A DNA stretch of 64,000 nt, taken from contig CAIIXF020000006.1 of the NCBI GenBank assembly GCA_903813345.2, forward strand, positions 27,535,936 to 27,599,935, written 5' to 3'. This stretch comes from Owenia fusiformis. Taxonomy: Eukaryota > Annelida > Polychaeta > Sabellida > Oweniidae. Numbering within the stretch: the stretch's first letter is position 1; each line of letters starts with the position of its first letter. Positions 10,401 through 20,762 of this stretch are shown here, piece after piece. The position numbers were made by a program, and so were the translations under genes. The notes beneath the pieces were generated by a model that was given only the letters and a program-made list of their open reading frames with translations, was not told the origin of the DNA and searched no databases.

Positions 10401-12476
10401 CAGTTTAATGTTGACGCTCTTAGTAGGATGTCCGAAAAATAGGTTTAATTTTGCAAAAAAAGGTATCTTTCCGTCTTGCCTGGATACATACGATACGATA
10501 AGTTAAGAATTTCACTAACTAGTCTCTCCCCAGCCCGTGATGGTACAGTTCTGGTTGAAAAATGTGGAACCAGCCGATGCAAGAGGAACAGTCTTTGTCC
10601 ATCGTCCTGAAACATCAGCCTGGCCGCTCAGTTGAATAACAGCGATGTCGTGATTTTGGGAACCACCCCCCACGTATTCTGGGTGCTGAAGGATAAACGT
10701 AACATAAAGGGGAAAAATCCGATATCCATGAAAAACAGTGTATTCAGAATTTGACGAGTATGGGTAGGTAAGGTATCAGTATGATGTACTTCAAATGACC
10801 ATAATGAAAACTTGTGACCTCATGATTGACTTGAGGACCCGTAGTGTACCAAACGGTTGTATGTTGTGAACATGTTACCTAACGGATGGAAATATCAATT
10901 GCTAAAACTATGGATGAATGCATGTATGAACGGTACATCCGGTACATACCACGGTAAAACTCTGCACATTAAACTCCTGCTCCTGAACCTCGCCGAGGTT
11001 GTTCAGATCATAAACGCCAGTGATCACTTCATAGTCTGCTGGGTCACTATTAATAAAGGATTTAGATATACATGTAGTTGTCAATAAATTGGGAACGGTT
11101 TTAAGTAGGGTGTTTTGTAGGAGACTTTGCACAAGTGCGGGTTAGCCCATTCTGATACTCATATCATCTTTCTGTTTCACCTGGGCTGAGAAGAAATGAG
11201 GTGACATGGTCTATCATGATGGGGTTAGCCCAAATTAAAATGCTAGCATACAAGACACGGGTGCATAATTTAACCCATTAAAGGATTTAAGCTCAGGACT
11301 ATTGCACTCATGTGTTGTTTCCAGACTTTGAATGAGGGCGGCAGAAATATTTTTGCAAGGCCAAGATTTTGGCCTATATGGATAAGCACTGTTTATTTAA
11401 CTATTTATTTTGATACAACATGTATATAGTTTAGCATAAATTATGAAATTGGCTTTCAGTCAGAATGTGTGATGGTGGCCCAAGCAACCAAAACATTTTT
11501 TAAAGATTTATTTAGAATTTTACTAAAATTACTAAAATGAAGAGCTAGAAGTTTCAAATTAAAATCGTTTTAAAGCTCTTTCTTCAATCTAACTTTTCTA
11601 TTTTTTAGTTACGGAAGGGGCGGTGCACCCATCGCACCCCCCCCCCTGACTACGCCTATGGTTGACCCTCTTACTTTCCTCTTGTGTAACAATGTGCAGC
11701 AGTTAACACCCAACCAGGGGCAATCAAGACACCCGCGCATTTAAAGCCACTAACAATGAAAACATCTTCAAATATGGCCACGACGTATGGATACTCGCCT
11801 CTGTCCGTCGGCTGACCGTTCGCAATGGCATTAGCTGGAAACAAGACAAAAATCAGTCATTGCACGGTTCATTGCAAAAACGTTAACACTCTAAAACGTG
11901 AACTCTGAATTTTTCGATTTTCAGTAAAACTCTCATTAGAAACAGTACAATACATAAAGCTAGGGGAAAATATTTTTGCCTGAAACATAAGAATCGTGTG
12001 AGTCAATGCTACTTAGAATATTAATACAAAAAGCCCCCCCCCCCACAGGATGGGCCCAGAATTTTTAGGTTTAGGCCAAATTATCCAGAAAATGGGCCTT
12101 GAATTAAAAAAATTGGGCCCCTAAAACCAAAAATTTGGCCCAATTTTTGAAGAAGCTAGGCCCATTTTATAATAATTTGGCCAAAAAGGCCTAAAAATGT
12201 ATAACCTATAAGGTCCATTTTTAGGCCCTTCAAAATTTTGGGCCCAAAAACTAAAAAAAATAATTTTGGGCCCACTGAAGGGGGAGCATGCCCCCTCCCC
12301 CTGGATCCGCCACTGCCAAAAACAAGTAGCATTTCACTGGCGGATCCAGAAGCTTGCGCGGAAATATTTTTAATTAAATTTTAAATTTAAGAATTTTAAA
12401 GAAAAGTACAAATCATACAATAAAATTACTTACTGATTCCAATACAGGAACAGAACAACGCTAAGAAGGCGATCAT
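6646..12476 (-). CDS. Secreted serine protease homolog 1 (S1 family, Ser195 to Gly)
   Basis: Seven exons on the minus strand: 12476-12434, 11834-11685, 11046-10950, 10685-10520, 8673-8522, 7165-7032 and 6685-6646. Junction phases all agree and the product is about 270 aa. It has a hydrophobic signal peptide (MIAFLALFCSCIGI), then IANG at the usual mature N terminus, WVLTAAHC with the catalytic His, NHDIAVIQLSG with the catalytic Asp, CTITGWGE, and GDGGGALQC where GDSGGP is expected. The nucleophile Ser is therefore Gly, and residue 189 at the base of the S1 pocket is Ala by count. Expected role: secreted non-catalytic protease homolog. Exon sizes 3-5 (97, 166, 152 nt) equal those of the neighbour at 13087-16589, so the pair arose by tandem duplication. 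The start of exon 6 is amplified eleven-fold, and intron 4 holds a 1.3-kb palindrome. Its upstream region lacks the TATA box of its neighbour, so it may be weakly expressed or decaying. Confidence 0.85.
7092..8205 (-). repeat. 102-bp tandem array of exon-6 start plus intron (11 units)
   Basis: Eleven units on the minus strand, counted by the GAGCTCCACCTCC block (one has GAGCTCCCCCTCC). Each has 24 codons (GDGGGALQC..ASFA) followed by a 30-nt spacer beginning GTTTTT and ending TTTTAG, TTTATAG or a longer variant. Thus each unit starts just after an AG acceptor and ends at a GT. Unspliced reading stops at the spacer TAG. CATTGCAT and ATGCAATG flank the spacer as an inverted repeat. Units differ by only a few bases, so amplification is recent or homogenised. 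Confidence 0.9.
8206..8521. other. Intron 5 remainder of protease homolog 1
   Basis: Single-copy-looking sequence between the array and exon 5 of the gene ending at 6646. No coding or repeat feature recognised. Confidence 0.5.
8675..8930. repeat. Irregular minisatellite
   Basis: Diverged units of roughly 30-45 bp built on GTTACTGTATGCAGTTACAAGACCCAATTTAG-like sequence (split: GTTACTGTATGCAGTTACAA, then GACCCAATTTAG) follow the acceptor of exon 5. At least six GTTAC..AGTTACAAGA repeats are recognisable. Confidence 0.6.
9010..10316. repeat. 1.3-kb palindromic element with G-rich centre
   Basis: Long inverted arms: 9013-9480 pairs with about 9750-10315. Inner positions sum to 19228, for example 9091 with 10137. 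Termini are GCCTCAGTCACATTTG and CAAATGTGACCGTGGC. Inner arm ends and the centre hold GGGACGGAGGGGG blocks (9110, 9470, 9489) and their complements (9681-9747, 10101-10117). The right arm is interrupted by an 81-bp-family MITE. A fragment related to the outer terminus lies at 23926-24050. It lies in intron 4 of the protease homolog, with no transposase. Confidence 0.8.
10204..10280. repeat. 77-bp MITE with perfect 9-bp target duplication
   Basis: The element starts TACCCTTTGCATTCGTTCGA and ends GCGCGCAGGGTA. It is flanked on both sides by TGAAGCTAC (10195-10203 and 10281-10289). It is nested in the palindromic element, so it inserted later. Confidence 0.85.
11140..11225. repeat. Dispersed repeat ('ATTCTGATACTCAT' family)
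   Basis: CATTCTGATACTCATATCAT..TCTGTTTCAC..GCTGAGAAGAAATGA matches 6877-6948 and, reversed, 599-670 and a diverged copy at 28552-28636. Short, non-coding, inside intron 2 of protease homolog 1. Confidence 0.6.
12034..12350. repeat. Repeat with GGCCCAATTTTT blocks and CACTGGCGGATCC ends
   Basis: Multiple alternating GGGCCC/AAATTTTTGGCCC blocks in both orientations make it highly self-complementary. CTGGATCCGCCACTG (12301-12315) and CACTGGCGGATCCAG (12337-12351) are its terminus type. A second copy with both ends lies at 18984-19187. CAGTGGCG-like ends suggest a hAT-derived MITE. Confidence 0.65.
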
Positions 12477-12533
12477 TTTACAACCGTTGAACAGTCCTTC
12501 AAAATGTGTTGAATTAAAAAGCGAATATTGGAC

Positions 12534-12539
12534 GATAAG
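12534..12539 (-). promoter_or_regulatory. Conserved upstream GATA-type motif, homolog 1
   Basis: GATAAG sits in the stretch ATTGGACGATAAGATTG, which is shared with the neighbour gene (16629-16634) at a similar distance from the ATG. In the neighbour it is followed directly by a TATA box; here that position reads GTGGTTTTTG with no TATA. A GATA-factor role is inference. Confidence 0.45.
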
Positions 12540-13086
12540 ATTGGTGGTTTTTGTTACCAGACATTGAGAATAGACAGGTGGTTTTAAAGTGCCTCTCCTT
12601 GCTCTAAAATCGTGGTACATGTATAGATATCTAGCAAGGAGTGGTCAGTAAAAAGTGCATTCATTTTCACAGGTCCAAGGCAGAATAGAGCTAACGAAGT
12701 TAGGCTCATCCAAAATGGCGGACAGAACTATTTGATTAATAATACAAGTCTTCGATTTCAAACTGATAAATTTTCGATTCTATGAAATTCATGTACTTCA
12801 ATGCTAAAGAAAACGCTGTGACGAATCCATCATTGCTATAAACGACTAAAAGGACCAGGGCATATTTGTTGAAAACATTTTCGAGGACCTATCGCAAATG
12901 CTGTTGTTCGTTTAAATTAACATCGATGAAAAGAAAAGTAAAAAACATTTATTCATTGATACATAAATAAGACGTACAGTATTTATTTTTCATTACATTG
13001 AATTCCATTAAATTACGACAACTAAACTATATTATACACGTATTAGTATTACAATGTACAATACATTGTCTAGAGGTAGCCTATTT

Positions 13087-16000
13087 TTACTGACAGACTT
13101 CATTGTTAGTTGTTGCACAAATCCAGTCCCTAGAAAATAAAGAAATAAAAATACTCATTAGGACTACAATCAACACCCATATTGTTGGATTCCCAATCAA
13201 ACTGGTAACTGGGTAAGCTATCGTGCTTTAACCCCCCCCGCCATTCCTTCTCTCCGGTGAGAGATCAAGGGAGGGTGGGTGTACGTACATGATCTAGATA
13301 CAAATACAGACAGTCAGAATACTTGTAAGACAAAGGTTTCAAACAACGTTTTTAGCACACGTACATGAATGTATCTCAAATCTGAACGCATTCATCAGTT
13401 TATACGTAGCAGTTCAATCGAGATGCGGTTGCGGATACGTTTTTGCTATTTGGTATTTACCTGTATTTTGTAACATCTGTGTAGACAGATGGCAATCTAG
13501 GTGCATCGGCACATGCTGTTGCAACTGCAAATGATGCAACCCCAGCTACTACAATGTTTCCACCCTCGGTACACTGTAGTGGTCCACCGTCATCACCCTA
13601 AAACATTGGATACTATATTTAAGAAGCAACGCAACAAATTATCCCATTCAATCACTGTAAACAACATCCCCTAAATACTTATACAAACATCAACGCACTT
13701 TACTTTCGGGTGGTGTCAATAAAGTCATAGGTTGGCATATCCTTTAAATGATGATGGTGCTATCCTCATCAGACCACCACCATCATGTTGGGTTAAACAT
13801 TAAATATGTGTTGATCGAGCTTAGACAGGGAAAGACTGACTTGAAACTGAATTGACAAGAGAGAGGGTAAACACTGTTGAAAACTGTTGGAAATTGATCC
13901 CATTTTTAATTGTACAGATTTTTTTCACAGTTAGTAATCCGAACCCCATTTATGCCCAAAAGTAATAACCATTCTCTATGAGATCCGTGTGTGAACTATA
14001 AAACCTTACATTGCACATTGCAGTTCCGCTCTCTGCATCATCCCCACCGATACATGTGTGATTGGCTGTCATCTGGATGTTGGTCCATCTCTCATCACAT
14101 TCCTGGTCTGTGTTAATACGTCCAAATCCCTCATCTAGAACCTCAGATCGGGTTCCGATCTCTGTAAATAATAACTAACACAATATTGTGTGGTACTATG
14201 ATCGTGTGGTTCTATGACCGTGTGGTACTATGACCGTCCCATCATCCCGTTAAAAGGCCATTTTATGTCACCGCCACAAGTGGTGACATGTTATAGTCTC
14301 CAACGTCTTTGTGACGGCGTCTGGCGGTCAGCGTTCGGAGTTTGGCGTCTGTAACAAATGGCATGTGGTGACATTTTCTAAGTTAATGCCTTGAATATAC
14401 CATGCAGTCATTATGAACCCTCCTCGTTCACTCGGCTCCATTTGGCTGAATTCGTACATAATGGCTGGAAATGTGTTACAACCGCATTACAGTATGATCT
14501 CAGAAACAGAGAAACCAAAATTTATTTTTAGTAGACTACCACAACAAGGGTACCACAGGCAGAATATTTCTGTCGAGCTGAGACACAATGAAACGAATTC
14601 AATAGGTTAAACAATTGATTTAAAGTAAGATTATGACAACGATCTGAGCCTCGGTAAAATATACCCAAGCATCGACTTACCAGTCTCTCCCCAACCCATG
14701 ATTGTACAGTTTTGGTTGGTGAACGTTGCACTAGCTGAACCAATTGGAACTGTCTTGGTCCATCGTCCTGAAACATCAGCCTGACCGCTCAGCTGAATGA
14801 TCGCGATATCATGCAGTTGTTGACCACCTCCCACGTATTCAGGGTGCTGGAAAACACCTAGAGTTTGAAATTTCTTTCAAAATTATGCCGTTTTTCACGA
14901 TTTTGAGCACTTCTCCAGTGATTTTAGCCATATTTTGGCCAAATTGTCGACCCCCCCCCCCTTGAAATTTTTGAAAACTTGGCAAGTTCTGGCTACGGGC
15001 CTGAGTTCTCATTTGAGCACGTATTTGGATGGCCGTGCCCGTAATCTCGCATGCTCGGTCTTCACTGCGTTCAGATGGGTAAGATGAAGATGCGTGTAAC
15101 CAAAATAAATGGATACGTGTTCTTACAAAAAATGAATGCTAGTGTGAACAAGTGTGAAAGATGTAAGTTGAGATCGTTCCTCATCAATATGATCCTCACT
15201 GGCCCTGATTGAGCATCATCTAATAAGGATTTATTGTATTACGATATTCTATTGATTAATGGACAAATACGCGTTGGCCTGCCATCAAAAACGAGGACAT
15301 GCGCACGACAAAGACAACGAAAACAATTCATAGATTCATGAAGTCATTTGACCACGTGGTACGTACCCTTGTGAAACTCTGCACGTCGAAGTACTGCTCC
15401 TGAACCTCACCCGGGTTGTTCAGATCGTACATACCAGTGATTACTTCATAATCTGCTGGGTCACTGAAAATGAGAAAGATCGAATAAATAAAGTAGGCCT
15501 AAATAGGTTTAAGTTTGGGGTTGACACATCCTCCAAGATCGGGCATACTCTGTCCCAGCTCGTGGAATAAATAGAGAATATCCTATGATTTTTGAGGGAT
15601 ACCATTTTTATCCATGAGTGGATATCGCCCATCTTCACGAGTGAGCGCAGGTATTTCAGAAATATGAAATACCCTTGGCAAAGGATGGAGTTGACCCCAT
15701 CTGATGGTATTTATTTTGTAGATCATAGGAACTGGATTAACCGCGACTCCATCTTTCATCATCTCCATCTCCCATTATTGACTTAGTATCGTATTGTCCC
15801 TCTTACTTGTTTGTATTGTAACAATGTGCCGCCGTAAGCACCCAGCCAGGGGCAATCAAGGCTCCAGCGCACGTAGCGTCACCAACGATCAGAAATATAT
15901 CTTCAAATATGGACACGACATAAGGATACTCGCCCCTGTCCGTCGGTTGACCATTCGCAATGGCGTTAGCTAGAAACGGACAAAAATCAAGTGATCATGC

Positions 16001-16589
16001 TGCAATAGTATCATGATAAAATTAGATATATTCTCAGTCATGAGATATTTCTCGAAAAGAAGGATTCAATAGACATAATGTCACCACCAGTTACTACGAA
16101 TACGAACTAGTATTGGAAGTTGTAAGAATTTGTCATAGACATCGGCCAAACGCCGACCGTCGAACACCGTCCACAAAAAAGTTGGAGACTTTAACAATAT
16201 GTCACCACTTCTGGAGGTGACATACAAACGACAGAAAGATAGAATCTTAAATTCACGGCATAAAACTCGCATTCAAATTAAGCAGCTTTTGATATTGGAA
16301 AAATAGATTTCACAGTTCTCGAAGCACTTTTAGAAAATAAAAACAGATTTTACAATTTACATCCTTCATTTTAGCATGGGCATTCAACTAGAGTTGAATG
16401 CCCATGATTTTAGTGTTTCACGCATCATCGTAAGTCATCATCTCACTCTTCTCAATTTTTAGATGTTGTTAAGCGTATAACTTAAGACAGGATAGCTACA
16501 AGTATAACTAAGAATGTCGCTTCATATCTTGAAAGTTGAAACTTACCAATTCCTATACAGGTACATAGCAATGACAAAATGGCGATCAT
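13087..16589 (-). CDS. Secreted serine protease homolog 2 (S1 family, Ser195 to Asp)
   Basis: Seven exons on the minus strand: 16589-16547, 15969-15807, 15463-15367, 14846-14681, 14161-14010, 13597-13461 and 13129-13087, with consistent phases. Features in order: signal peptide MIAILSLLCTCIGI; ANA then IANG; WVLTAAHC (catalytic His); LHDIAIIQLSG (catalytic Asp); CTIMGWGE; conserved Cys block CIGGDDAESGTAMCN; GDDGGPLQC, where the catalytic Ser is Asp; and a C-terminal DWICATTNNEVCQ. Length is about 275 aa, normal for a single-domain S1 protein. It is a tandem paralog of the 6646-12476 gene with the same exon architecture. The reading frame is clean and the promoter TATA box is intact, so a functional non-catalytic secreted homolog is the best reading. 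Confidence 0.88.
14268..14385. repeat. 'ATGTCACCAC' MITE family, copy 1
   Basis: ATGTCACCGCCACAAGTGGT at the left and GGCATGTGGTGACATTTT at the right give GTCACCAC/GTGGTGAC ends. The core has GTCTCCAAC..GGCGTCTGTAACAAATGGC. Related copies: 16079-16211, 19288-19365, 37976-38072, 44405-44530, 45496-45612. Confidence 0.7.
14855..15003. repeat. Dispersed 'CTGGCTAC' MITE-like repeat
   Basis: TTTTTCAC..TTTTGAGCACTTCTCCAGTG, a poly-C run and TTCTGGCTACGGGCCTGA match the family at 4050-4262 and elsewhere. It lies in intron 3 of protease homolog 2. Confidence 0.6.
16079..16211. repeat. 'ATGTCACCAC' MITE family, copy 2
   Basis: Begins AATGTCACCACCAGTTACTA and contains the reverse-oriented core CGGCCAAACGCCGACCG..AACACCGTCCA, ending near ATGTCACCACTTCTGG. 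In intron 1 of protease homolog 2. Confidence 0.6.
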
Positions 16590-16628
16590 TTTTACTGGTC
16601 AGTGTTGAATTTAAAAAGAATACTGGAC

Positions 16629-16648
16629 GATAAGATTGCTTATATATG
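16629..16648 (-). promoter_or_regulatory. GATA motif and TATA box, homolog 2 promoter
   Basis: Read on the minus strand, CCATATATAAG (TATA box, near 16638-16648) is followed by CAATCTTATCG (GATA-type motif, 16629-16634) about 40-55 nt upstream of the ATG at 16589. That spacing suits a very short 5' UTR. The GATA stretch is conserved in the paralog. Confidence 0.6.
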
Positions 16649-16909
16649 GTTTAGACAAATGTTAAATATTGAGAACCATACAGATGGTATTTTGGACATT
16701 TCATAGACCAAATGTACTTGTTAGTAGCCTATAAGTGCAAAGGAGTGGTCAGCTTTACATACAGTATTTTTTACTCCGTGGGAAGATTTTAACATTTTAT
16801 TAACCTTTTTGTCTCATAAATTTGGTACTTTTGTATCGTAAAGGCAGGCCATATATGCATGTAAACCATATGTTTTACTGAGGCCAACGTGGATCTATAT
16901 CATGACACC

Positions 16910-17925
16910 CAGTGGCGTAGCTACGTGTACGCCAAGTACGCCCAGGCGTACTCTCAAATTTTAAGAAAAAATAAAATTTACCTGATTAATTGTGATGAAA
17001 AATAAATATTTTACCAAGATTCCAGGCAATCTGCCAAATTTGAACGTTGGGAACTTGTTCGACGGATTCGAAACAGACCTTGAGGCTGGAGATGTACAAG
17101 AGCTTCAAAATAAAGTAACACGGTGGAGCCATAAATGGCAACAAGTTGCTCTAGGGAACATCCCAGCAACTCTTATTGACACTATTCAACAGACCCCCCC
17201 CCCAGCCTCTTTACCCCGATGTCTACACGTGTTTGGTCCAGCTGCTAACATTGCCAGTATCCACTTGCGTGGCTGAACGAAGCTTTAGCAGTTTGAAACG
17301 CATTAAGCCATACTTGCGTTCCACAATGAACGAGGAAAGACTTCCTTCCTTGGCCATGATACATATCCATAGGGAACAGGATATAAACATTGATACTGTT
17401 ATTGACATGTTCGCAAATGCAAAAAAACTGAAAGATAGAATTTATTCTATAGAATCACGTTGTTAAGATCCGAAATGGAGTTGAAACGGTCGTGTAACTG
17501 TTCTTTTATTGTTAATCATCTTGTGAGCTAGATAAAAACAAACACAGAAAAATAATAATATTTCATGGAGAATGACCACAAAAGCTTAAAACAATGAGCC
17601 TCATACATACAGTTTTAGGTAGCCTAAAAAATAAAATCGCCTTGATAGACGGCTTCGATCGCCGATGGCATGATTATATAGAATCTGTCTATTTTGTTTC
17701 CCGAATATTATCTGTTAATACAGTTAATTCAATCCCTTTAAAAAGCTATGTCAAAATGATCAAACAATACATATTTCCTTCATTGAATTAAGAGTGTTTA
17801 GTGTGTCCCCTATCTTCTGAACACCCGGGATCTTCCTATTTTATGGAACCATCGTTTTGTTAATTTTGATAAAACCGGGAAATCATACGGGCGTACACTA
17901 GCAAAATGGGCTAGCTACGCCTCTG
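16910..17925 (+). mobile_element. Degenerate hAT-like DNA transposon
   Basis: Termini CAGTGGCGTAGCTACG and GGGCTAGCTACGCCTCTG are inverted repeats, flanked by the direct repeat ACACC (16905-16909 and 17926-17930). The coding part at 17176-17463 carries a hAT C-terminal dimerisation-type segment (LLTLPVSTCVAERSFSSLKR, then MNEERLPSLAMIHIHR). Upstream coding sequence (from 16992) is in another frame, and the break falls in a poly-C run near 17192-17201. It is about 1 kb, far shorter than a full hAT element, so it is inactive and internally deleted. Confidence 0.8.
16992..17466 (+). pseudogene. hAT transposase C-terminal remnant, frameshifted
   Basis: Two overlapping frames (16992-17200 region, then 17176-17466) form one transposase fragment separated by a poly-C tract. 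The RSFS..LK..R signature is typical of hAT dimerisation domains. The N-terminal zinc finger and catalytic core are absent. Confidence 0.75.
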
Positions 17926-17929
17926 ACAC

Positions 17930-18640
17930 CACGGGCTTTCACCCGGGGTTTCACTAGCCCATGATGAGAAAGATGACGGACATCATACTTTAACGTATCT
18001 ATTAAAAGAGGGAAGCACCTCTGTCACTGTTCACATAGAGAACGCACATTGCTGTATAGTAGCAAAGGATTTGGACAGACCCCATATTTCAGATAGCAAA
18101 GAATTGGGACAGAATTTCCCCATATTTCAGATCCTATTTATCCTTCGAGTAACAACGAGTTGTAGAAATAATGTCATCAGCAGATAAACCGATGTTTCTC
18201 GCTCCCATCAGATCTTGGAACCATTTTTAGGACTATGTATAGGGAACTTGTAGACTTTTTATGCACGTATACAGGGGACTATGGGAGTTGTAGAGGATGA
18301 GATTTTCTGGGGGCTCGTGTGAGTCTCCTCCCCAGTCAGGAACATGTTGACTTCACTTTTTCTTGGAAATTATACTTTCGGGCGAAAGGGGATATTAGAG
18401 CCTACGAGGGCTATTGCAAGACTATATGGTGCAAACGAATTCCGACCTTATAAAAAAATTAGAAATGAATTTTCCGAGGTTATATTTTATCTCCTATTTA
18501 GCATCCTCCGTACGCAGGGCTCCAAAATCCAGAATACCTTAAGCTTCTTTCTTTTTACGTACAGATTCTGGACACCTGCTTAGGAGAATGCTATCCAATT
18601 CAATTAAAACAGTTTATCTTAAAATATTCAAGTTTGGCGA
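17930..18640. other. Intergenic sequence with a MITE remnant
   Basis: TAGCATCCTCCGTACG.. (18498) to ..CCTGCTTAGGAGAATGCTA (18593) resembles the better-preserved element at 39337-39584, sharing CCAAAATCCAGAATA and TTCTGGA-ACCTGCTTAGGA. Otherwise nothing recognised. Confidence 0.5.
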
Positions 18641-18805
18641 TGGTTGGGGTGATCAATGGGGGGGGGGCATTTTTTAAATTCCAGGGAGGTTCATCATATT
18701 TGACCTATTTGGCCCCAAATCATGAAAAGTGCTCGGAATAGTGAAAATGGTCATGGTTTACTCGCACCCCTGAACCAACACCCCCTGGCTTCGGGCCTGA
18801 CAGTT
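18640..18805. repeat. Dispersed 'CCCCCTGGCT' MITE-like repeat
   Basis: G-run, AAATTCCAGGGAGGTTC, TTTGGCCCCAAAT, AAAAGTGCTCGGAATAGTGA and ACACCCCCTGGCTTCGGGCC follow the same order as 4050-4262 in the same family. Confidence 0.6.
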
Positions 18806-18983
18806 TTCAGAATATCACCGATGAGAGAGGAAGTTCTGAATCTGTGCCCTCAACACTAGGCCGAACACACTAAATTGTTTGAAAGTTGAAAGAATGTGGG
18901 GAGGGAAACATACGAGAGCTCATTGCAAGACTATATGAGGTAACATAAGAGACAATATTGGTTTCCCTTTTCAAAGATGGACC

Positions 18984-19187
18984 CACTGGCGGATCCTTTT
19001 GGGCCGCGAAAAAAATTTTTGGGACCCAAACTTTTGTAATTAAGGCCTCAAAAAGGGGCTTTTTGGGCATAATTTGGTTTTTCTTGGCCTTTTTAGGACA
19101 AATTATCAAAAATGGGCCTCAAATTTTCAAAAATAAAATTTTGACTCAAAATTTGGGCCCCCTTTTTAGCTTCTGGATCCACCAGTG
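18984..19187. repeat. MITE with CACTGGCGGATCC termini
   Basis: Starts CACTGGCGGATCC and ends GGATCCACCAGTG, with internal GGGCC and AAATTTTT blocks like 12034-12350. Non-coding. Confidence 0.75.
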
Positions 19188-19287
19188 AGAACAACCACTT
19201 ATCGTGGTTTGGGGTCTGGGCATGGTCGTCACAAAGTTGAGGTAACTTATCCCTCTTATCGCTTAGAAAACGAGACAAGGCACATTT

Positions 19288-19365
19288 ATGCAAAATGTCA
19301 CCATCTGCCATCTGTCCAGGGGCCGAATGCCGAACACTAAACACCATCCATAAAAAAATCTATGT
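19288..19365. repeat. 'ATGTCACCAC' MITE family, partial copy 3
   Basis: AAATGTCACCATCTGCCATC..GGCCGAATGCCGAACACTAA..ACCATCCATAAAAAAAT is the reverse-oriented half of the family seen at 16079 and 37976. Confidence 0.5.
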
Positions 19366-19399
19366 CCGTGGGACACTTTCGGAATGAACATGTTGATTC

Positions 19400-19640
19400 T
19401 TTCCATGGGGCATCGTGGGATTTTCGATCATAAGACGTGTTGTGTCAGGAAGCCCAACATACACCAATGGGACACGGTGGGATTTTATGGTACTCATTGG
19501 GGCTCGATGGGACTCAATGAGGCACGATGGGGCAAAGTCATCAAGGTCCCATGGGGCTTTGTGGGATTCGACGGGGCAAGTTGGGATTCGAAGGGGCAAG
19601 ATGGGACTCGATGGGGTAAGTGGGATTTTGCCCCAATGGC
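19400..19640. repeat. G-rich degenerate minisatellite
   Basis: Repeated blocks of the type GGGACTCGATGGGG and GGGATTCGACGGGGCAAG, roughly 18-30 bp apart, run through this stretch. Open frames across it are by-products of the repeat. Confidence 0.7.
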
Positions 19641-19934
19641 GGTGTATACTGGGCTTTACTTTTTACTTAATGATTTGCTTACCCCAAAGCACTTTTTCTT
19701 TCTCTTGCTTTTATACCTAATATGGTTGATATGTGTTCAAAATACCTCAGAGAACGTTGGCGTCAAAGATAAACATTTGTTTTGCAATGTAGGTTTAGTT
19801 TTAGTCTTGTATATAGCTAACTTTAATTTACAACCAAAATAGGATTTTAATGACGTAATTGGGAGGGTATTTTTAATAATATACTGATATTTTGAGTTTT
19901 AATAAACATTTTGGGCTACGAAACATATAAGCCT

Positions 19935-20290
19935 ATATATGATGGACTTTTATCACTGGTAACCAACATTTTTGATTTCGCATTATATAATTTTATAACT
20001 GGCAACCAGGTTCTCGGGATAATCTTGCTTGTTTCTTATTGTAGGTGGCCTTTTATAACTGACAAGTACTGGGACAACCTTGTTTGGTTTGCATTTTAGT
20101 GGACTTTTATAACTGGCGACTAGGCTTTTGTAGTCCGTCCTGGATAAGTTTGATCTACATCTAGCTTACATCTAAAAAAAAAAGTTTGATCTACATCTTT
20201 TGTCGCTGGCAACAATTCTTAGACTTAGGCTTATTCACGCGGTATTCACGTTAGGTCAACAATCGGACTTTTATCACTGGCGGGGATACG
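19935..20290. repeat. Decayed tandem repeat (ACTTTTATAACTGGC motif)
   Basis: GGACTTTTATCACTGG, AATTTTATAACTGGCAACCA, GCCTTTTATAACTGAC, GGACTTTTATAACTGGCGAC and GGACTTTTATCACTGGCG recur at 50-70 bp spacing (the last after a longer gap). Confidence 0.5.
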
Positions 20291-20510
20291 CCGTTTAGGC
20301 CAATACCCGGGAGCCAATAACGATTCATTTAGGTAGACCTAGTGTCCCTGGGATCCATATTTCTCAAACACTGGATAGTAGATAGTATTTAATGTCCTCA
20401 TAATCCATTGTTAACACAAACGGTTGTTAACACGGTCAGTTCCCGGGGGTCAGTTCCACTAGTAACCTAGGCCTAGTCCGTCTATCAGTCTGTAACGTGC
20501 AGGGTTGCTG

Positions 20511-20618
20511 TACCCCCATAAATGTGGGGTTATTTTGAGGATTTTTAATATTTAGGACATTTGTTACTCAAAATAACATATCAAAAAAACTCAAAGTAAC
20601 CCCACATATATGGGGGTA
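20511..20618. repeat. Foldback with TACCCCCATA termini
   Basis: TACCCCCATAAATGTGGGGT and its near-complement ending ATATGGGGGTA, plus ATTTTGAG/CTCAAAGT, form a stem with a loop of about 50 nt. Probably a MITE, just upstream of the PBX promoter region. Confidence 0.6.
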
Positions 20619-20762
20619 GGTTGCTGAAACCCGGGCTGAAAGTTCAAAACAACTGGCAAGAGTTTTTCAATGTAGGCCTAAGACGCTTGTTTCATAAATA
20701 GATATAATACAAATAAAATTCATAATACAAACAGGACTGATATTCCTGTGATCTAACTCGCG

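Noticed and set aside
19384-19842. 152-codon open frame with repeated WG and DG residues
   Set aside because: It coincides with the G-rich minisatellite at 19400-19640; the frame is a product of the repeat, and two frames are open at once.
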